Shown one piece after another: positions 5,230-8,907 of a DNA stretch of 8,907 bases. The translations under genes and the position numbers were made by a program. Under the pieces are notes generated by a model, which ran no database searches, was not told where the DNA came from, and saw only the letters and a list, made by a program, of their open reading frames with translations. Within the stretch, counting starts at the first letter, position 1, and each line of letters starts with the position of its first letter. Source of the DNA: an uncultured Collinsella sp. Lineage in GTDB: Bacteria; Actinomycetota; Coriobacteriia; Coriobacteriales; Coriobacteriaceae. The stretch is taken from positions 1-8,907 of the forward strand of contig CAAFUK010000008.1 of assembly GCA_900766165.1 (NCBI GenBank), in the 5' to 3' direction.

Positions 5230-6800
5230 TACAGCGGCAGGCCTTGGCCGAGCATGGCAATGGCGCTCATGAGGACCAGCATGCCGGCGGCGTAGGGCAG
5301 CACCGCGCCCAGAAGCTCGGCGTCCTTACCGCGCACGTGAACGGCGGCAAGGCCAATGGCGAGGGTCTGCGGCGAAATCATCTTACCGGCGGCGACACCC
5401 AGGGCGTTCAGCGCGACCATCCAGTAGTCACTCACGCCCAGCGCCGAAGCGGCCTGGCTCTGGATGGGACCAAACAGCATGCCCGAGGACGTGCCCGAAC
5501 CGGTCACGAACGCACCGACGGCACCGATCCACGGGGCCAGAATCGGGTACAGACCACCGGCGACGGCGATGCAGAACGCGCTGATCGAAGAGATCATGCC
5601 CGCATAGCCCATCACCTTGGCGCAGCCCAGCACCGAAAGCATCGTAATTACCGTCGGCATCATCTGCTTGACGGTCGCGGCCAGCACCTCGCCCATCAGA
5701 CGCGGCGAAGCGCCCTGAATCGCACCGCCGATAAACGCCGCCAGGAAGATCCAAACACCCGGCGTGTTAATCCACGAAAACGTAAGCGTACCGGGGTTCT
5801 CGCCGCAATACACCTGCACGTGGCTTGCAAAGGGCGCAAGCGCGGCATGCACGGCGGGCACCAGGTTGGACGTACCCAGCAGCAGTACAAAAATCAGAAT
5901 GAAGCACGACCAGGCCGAAAGCGCCGATTTAACGGTGAGCTGTTCGCCGGCCTCGATATTCATATGGAAGCGTGCGTCCAAATGCCCCGACTTCTCGGCA
6001 CGCATGGCAAGCGCAGCTGTCAGCGCGAGCGAAACGATGGATCCTACGACCACGGCCAGCTCGGGGCCCACAAACATGGCAACGACCAGAGCCGCGCCGA
6101 CAAACGACACGCCGGAGAGCAACGCCACGCCGGCAACACCGTGCAGACGCTCGCCCACACTCGCGGCATTGCCCTGGTCATCGGCAACACGGCCCGCAAC
6201 CAGCACAATAAATAGCGGCATCACCACAAAGAACGGTGCGAGCTGCACCAGCTGAACGGTCGCTAGGTGAAGGGAATCCAAACCCACCAGGTCGGCAACG
6301 GACACCGTGGGGATGCCGATGGAGCCGTAGGGCGTGGGCACGCCGTTGGCCAACAGGCAGATGAGCACGGCAGGCACGGCCTCAAAGCCCAGGCCCGCGA
6401 GCATGCCGGCGGGAATGGCGACAGCGGTACCGAAGCCGGCCATGCCCTCCATAAAGCCACCGAAGCACCAAGCCACGAGCAGCGCCAGCAGACGGCGGTC
6501 GCTGCTGATGGAGGTGATCATGCTGCCGATCACGTCCATGGCGCCCGTACGAACGCACAGGTTATACGTGAACACCGCGGCGATGATCACCAGGACGATG
6601 GGCCACAGAGCCATCAAAAAACCTTCGAGCGAGGCGGTCGCGATCTGCGCTGCCGGCAGGTGCCACCATGCGAAGGCAAGCAAGCACGAAAGGACAAACG
6701 ATCCGATAGCGGCCTTCCAAGCTGGCCATTTAAAGCACAGCAGCATCACGACCAGCCAAATAATCGGCACAAGAGCCAGTATGAATGCGGCGACGTCCAT
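5229..6800 (-). CDS. lctP: L-lactate permease, LctP family
   Basis: A 523-residue integral membrane protein with about 12-14 hydrophobic segments, the first at residues 4-24, and no cleavable signal. LctP carriers (TC 2.A.14) import L- or D-lactate, and often glycolate, with protons. Conserved family blocks are FGTAVAIPAGMLAGLGF (123-139), LLANGVPTPYGSIGIPT (149-165), GSGTSSGMLFGPIQ (434-447) and ALNALGVAAGKMISPQTLAIG (463-483). The length is close to the family norm of about 530-550. The start ATG at 6800 has AAGGAG (6815-6810) 9 nt upstream. It lies upstream of pckA on the same strand, which suits growth on lactate with PEP made by the carboxykinase. No lactate dehydrogenase or lactate-utilisation (lut) genes are in the window. 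It is divergent from the flippase-like gene, and an inverted repeat lies in the shared gap. Confidence 0.92.
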   Translation of the reverse strand: MDVAAFILALVPIIWLVVMLLCFKWPAWKAAIGSFVLSCLLAFAWWHLPAAQIATASLEGFLMALWPIVLVIIAAVFTYNLCVRTGAMDVIGSMITSISSDRRLLALLVAWCFGGFMEGMAGFGTAVAIPAGMLAGLGFEAVPAVLICLLANGVPTPYGSIGIPTVSVADLVGLDSLHLATVQLVQLAPFFVVMPLFIVLVAGRVADDQGNAASVGERLHGVAGVALLSGVSFVGAALVVAMFVGPELAVVVGSIVSLALTAALAMRAEKSGHLDARFHMNIEAGEQLTVKSALSAWSCFILIFVLLLGTSNLVPAVHAALAPFASHVQVYCGENPGTLTFSWINTPGVWIFLAAFIGGAIQGASPRLMGEVLAATVKQMMPTVITMLSVLGCAKVMGYAGMISSISAFCIAVAGGLYPILAPWIGAVGAFVTGSGTSSGMLFGPIQSQAASALGVSDYWMVALNALGVAAGKMISPQTLAIGLAAVHVRGKDAELLGAVLPYAAGMLVLMSAIAMLGQGLPL

Positions 6801-6881
6801 AGGTAGAAGCTCCTTGGTACCGCGTGGGCGGCATCGGGGGTGTCACAAAACTTCAACAGGATACCGCACGTTTACCGACAA

Positions 6882-6912
6882 ATTACAGCCGCCCGCCGAA
6901 ATTATTGAACAA
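6882..6912 (-). promoter_or_regulatory. Candidate promoter for lctP
   Basis: On the minus strand, TGTAAT (6887-6882, 5 of 6 to the -10 consensus) follows TTGTTC (6912-6907) with a 19-bp spacer, longer than ideal. The -35 box lies inside the 6905-6921 inverted repeat, so a protein bound there would block this promoter. The gap from the start site (about 6876) to the ATG would leave a leader of about 75 nt. Confidence 0.35.
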
Positions 6913-6921
6913 TCCGTTCAA
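6905..6921. promoter_or_regulatory. TTGAAC-N5-GTTCAA inverted repeat between divergent genes
   Basis: TTGAACAATCCGTTCAA is a perfect 6-5-6 inverted repeat in the 180-bp gap between lctP (minus) and the flippase-like gene (plus). Its size and form fit a site for a dimeric regulator such as a TetR-type repressor. It overlaps the candidate lctP -35 box and lies 25 bp upstream of a -10-like TATACT for the plus-strand gene, so it could control either side. Confidence 0.45.
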
Positions 6922-6946
6922 AAACACGAACGAACACCGTCGCGTC

Positions 6947-6952
6947 TATACT
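6947..6952 (+). promoter_or_regulatory. -10-like box for the flippase gene
   Basis: TATACT (5 of 6 to TATAAT) lies 28 bp upstream of the TTG start of the plus-strand gene. No good -35 hexamer is seen 16-18 bp further upstream, so the promoter is either activator-dependent or misidentified. Confidence 0.35.
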
Positions 6953-6980
6953 AAAGCGCAGCAATAGAAAGGACTCCGCT

Positions 6981-8560
6981 TTGAGCATCACGCCCCTCGA
7001 TAGCATTCGCCGCGCCATCGCCCGCCGCAACGGCGTCTCCAACCCCGCTGCATCGAGAGACGGCGCCGCGAAGGCCCAGGGCGGCCGCATCGAGAACGGC
7101 CTCTTCCCTGCCTCGCACACTGCCGAGGAACTCGCACGCATCCAAGAGCTGAGTCAGCGCAACGCCGGCGGGCCCGATAGCAGCCAAGCCACACGTCGCC
7201 GGCGCAAACGCGATCGCAAGCCCGGCCCCGTCCGCCGCATGGTCAACGCTTGGTGGAACCGTCTGCTCGGTGCCGTCTACGGCGGCGGGTTCTCCACGCA
7301 AGAGGCTGAATACGAAGAGCACGCCACCAGCCGCGACTATCTTTGGAACACCCTCGGCACCGCCGTGTGGGGTCTGGCGTTTCCGTTGCTCACCATCGTG
7401 TCTACGCAGCTCGTGGGCGCCGAAGAAGCCGGCAAGTTCTCCATCGCCTTTGTCACCGGCACGCTCATCATGATCGCGTGCAACTACGGCGTGCGCAATT
7501 TCCAGGTCTCGGACATCGACGAAAAGACGTCCTTTGCCTCCTACCAGCTCAACCGCTGGCTTTGCGGAGCGCTCGCCCTAGGCTGCGGCCTCATGTACAG
7601 CAGCGCCCGCGGCTATGACACGCAGATGGCGACGATCGGCCTGGGCGTCTACCTGTATAAGGTCATCGACGGCGTCGCCGACGTGTACGAAGGCCGCCTG
7701 CAGCAGGCCGACAAGCTCTACTTGGCTGGAATGAGTCAAACGCTACGCTCCGTCGGCGTCATCGCGGTCTTCAGCGTGGCGCTGTTCTTCACGCGTAGCA
7801 TGCCCATCGCGGCCATTGCCATGGGCATCGCCGCGATCGCCTCGCTCGTGCTGGTCACCGCGCCGCTCGCCCTGCTCGAGACCGAAAAATCGCGCCGCGT
7901 AAGCCTGCGCGAGGTCGGCCACCTGTTTGTCCAGTGCGCCCCACTCTTTGGCGCGCTATTCCTGTTCAATCTTATCGAGAGCATGCCCAAGTTTGTGATG
8001 GAAGGAACACTGGCCTACAAATACCAGTTGTACTTTAATGCCCTGTTTTTCCAGCTCAGGCTATTCTGTTGAGCATTGGATTTGTCTATAAACCGCAGCT
8101 CCTGCGCTTGTCGAGCATTTGGGCGAATCCGCGCAAGCGTCGCCGCTTTGACCTGATTATTGTTGCCGTTATGGCGCTGATCGTGGTCATTACCGGAGCG
8201 TGCGCCGCATTTATGGCAGGTCCCGGCATCCCCATCATGAGCTTTATGTACGGCCTTAACTTTGAGCGCTACCGCACGCTGGCACTGCTAATGGTTGTCG
8301 CCGGCGGCGTCACCGCGGCAATCGACTTTATCTACGCCATCATCACGGTGTTGCGCCACGCCGGCGACGTCACCAAGATCTACCTGATCTGCTTCGCCGT
8401 AAGCGTGGTGCTGCCAGTGATCCTGATTAAGCTGCTGGGTCTGATGGGCGCCGTGGTAAGCTACCTAGCCATCATGGCTCTACTCCTGGTGCTACTGATC
8501 ATCGAGTACGCCCACATCCGCCAACGCATCGAACGCGACCGCAACCCATACGGCGCCTAA
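6981..8560 (+). pseudogene. Polysaccharide flippase-like (Wzx/MATE-type) membrane protein, frameshifted
   Basis: Two overlapping frames (6981-8072 and 8069-8560) are the two parts of one protein of about 526 residues. Reading TTTTTCC (8046-8052) with one extra base restores F-F-P-A-Q-A-I-L-L followed by SIGFVYKPQL. Without it the first frame stops at 363 residues after the meaningless FQLRLFC. The first ~110 residues are soluble, with a strongly basic patch (TRRRRKRDRK, 71-80). Many hydrophobic segments follow from about residue 123 on, as in lipid-linked oligosaccharide flippases of the MATE/Wzx superfamily. GTAVWGLAFPLLTIVSTQL (126-144) and the VGAEEAGKFSIAFVTGTL region resemble actinobacterial polysaccharide biosynthesis proteins. 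The start is TTG at 6981, set by AAAGGA (6968-6973) 7 nt upstream. It stands alone, with no glycosyltransferases nearby. The break may be a real mutation, a sequencing error, or, less likely, a -1 recoding site. Confidence 0.8.
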
Positions 8561-8639
8561 ATAGCTGCCCCCGGTACCGGAATTTGCGATGGAATCTCCC
8601 CGACTAGGGTCTCGTTGTGACAATATGCACCACACAAAA
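8561..8639. other. Intergenic stretch after the flippase gene
   Basis: No gene is seen in the 312 bp between 8560 and 8873. This first part holds only a 10-bp palindrome, CCGGTACCGG (8571-8580), without a T-tract, so I cannot call it a terminator. The rest of the gap holds the inverted-repeat element at 8640-8762 and a possible promoter near 8808. Confidence 0.5.
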
Positions 8640-8762
8640 CTAAGTGAGTAGACTTTTACCGAATCCCCGACCACACCGACAAACCACAAGTCTGTGACCT
8701 GCGGTTTTATTGAGGCAAATATGTTGGGTGCTCGGCATTTCCAAAAAAGTCTACTCACTTAG
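8640..8762. repeat. 123-bp element with 18-bp perfect terminal inverted repeats (MITE-like)
   Basis: CTAAGTGAGTAGACTTTT (8640-8657) and its exact reverse complement (8745-8762) bound an 87-base interior. Pairing continues imperfectly inward: 10 of the next 17 positions match, including CCGA and CAC blocks. The middle has AAACCACA / TGCGGTTT arms (one mismatch) at about 8681-8708. The whole unit could thus fold as one long imperfect hairpin. A TA dinucleotide lies just inside each outer base, as expected if a TA target was duplicated. There is no open frame of note, so it would be non-autonomous. A structured RNA is an alternative reading. Confidence 0.75.
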
Positions 8763-8807
8763 CCAGCGGGCAGCCAAATGATTATTTAAGGCTCTGTTAG
8801 ACCAGGA

Positions 8808-8836
8808 TTGACATACATGTGTCCCCACGGTGCCAT
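8808..8836 (+). promoter_or_regulatory. Possible promoter for the right-edge gene
   Basis: TTGACA (8808-8813) is a perfect -35 hexamer. The hexamer 17 bp downstream, TGCCAT (8831-8836), matches the -10 consensus at only 3 of 6. It lies 60 bp upstream of the ATG at 8873 and 18 bp inside the sequence GGCTCTGTTAG (8790), which may be an insertion-sequence end. Confidence 0.35.
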
Positions 8837-8872
8837 ATCGTTAGCCCTGTAGACCGCGATGATGGGGGCAGC

Positions 8873-8907
8873 ATGAACGCCGAAGACCTGGTCCTCAACT
8901 TCAAGAA
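8873..8907 (+). CDS. N-terminus of an unidentified protein, cut by the window edge
   Basis: An ATG at 8873 opens the frame MNAEDLVLNFK and runs off the window. A G-rich stretch (GGGGG, 8864-8868) 4 nt upstream can serve as ribosome-binding site. Eleven residues are too few to identify a family. The upstream GGCTCTGTTAG followed by TTGACA looks like the left end of an insertion sequence with an internal -35 box, so a transposase is possible; this is a guess. Confidence 0.45.
   Translation, partial: MNAEDLVLNFK

Noticed and set aside
5151..6806. Long plus-strand frames opposite the lactate permease
   Set aside because: The His/Arg/Gln-rich translations are typical antisense products of a hydrophobic, GC-rich membrane gene.

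Overview
The window looks like chromosomal DNA from a high-GC anaerobic actinobacterium, most likely a gut Coriobacteriia close to Collinsella. This is inferred from the GC-rich codon use, the gene families present and intergenic palindromes of a kind I associate with that group. It cannot be proved from the sequence alone. The first 80 bases are runs of C and G that look like an assembly or contig-end artefact.

From about 300 to 6800 every convincing gene is on the minus strand. Read in the direction of transcription (right to left) they are: an L-lactate permease of the LctP family (6800-5229); ATP-type phosphoenolpyruvate carboxykinase, pckA (4982-3312); a stand-alone B3/B4 (PheRS-beta editing-like) domain protein (3086-2367); a MarR-family regulator (2198-1749); a DegV-family fatty-acid-binding protein (1629-775); and a short MGMT-family DNA-repair-like protein (637-317). 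Lactate import and PEP carboxykinase fit together as lactate use or control of the PEP/oxaloacetate node, although each gene seems to have its own upstream region. On the plus strand, divergent from the permease, is a polysaccharide-flippase-like membrane protein (6981-8560) broken by a one-base frameshift near 8050. A new plus-strand reading frame begins at 8873 and runs off the right edge.

The most distinctive content lies between the genes. Nearly every gap on the minus-strand side holds a palindromic element: three copies of a CCACCACAAAGG hairpin, a perfect 30-bp-arm hairpin at 677-756, and three hairpins in tandem at 5117-5229. Their stems differ, but they share a GGGGAC-like core, which suggests related REP-like mobile palindromes. 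A separate 123-bp element with 18-bp perfect inverted ends lies at 8640-8762.

The best regulatory candidate is the leader of the B3/B4-domain gene. It has a good sigma-A-type promoter, about 135 nt of leader with small hairpins, and a strong intrinsic terminator ahead of the start codon, which suggests transcription attenuation of an unidentified class. pckA has a 16-bp perfect palindrome and two mutually exclusive hairpins upstream. A 6-5-6 inverted repeat lies in the gap between the permease and the flippase. I saw no CRISPR array, rRNA, tRNA or complete transposase gene.
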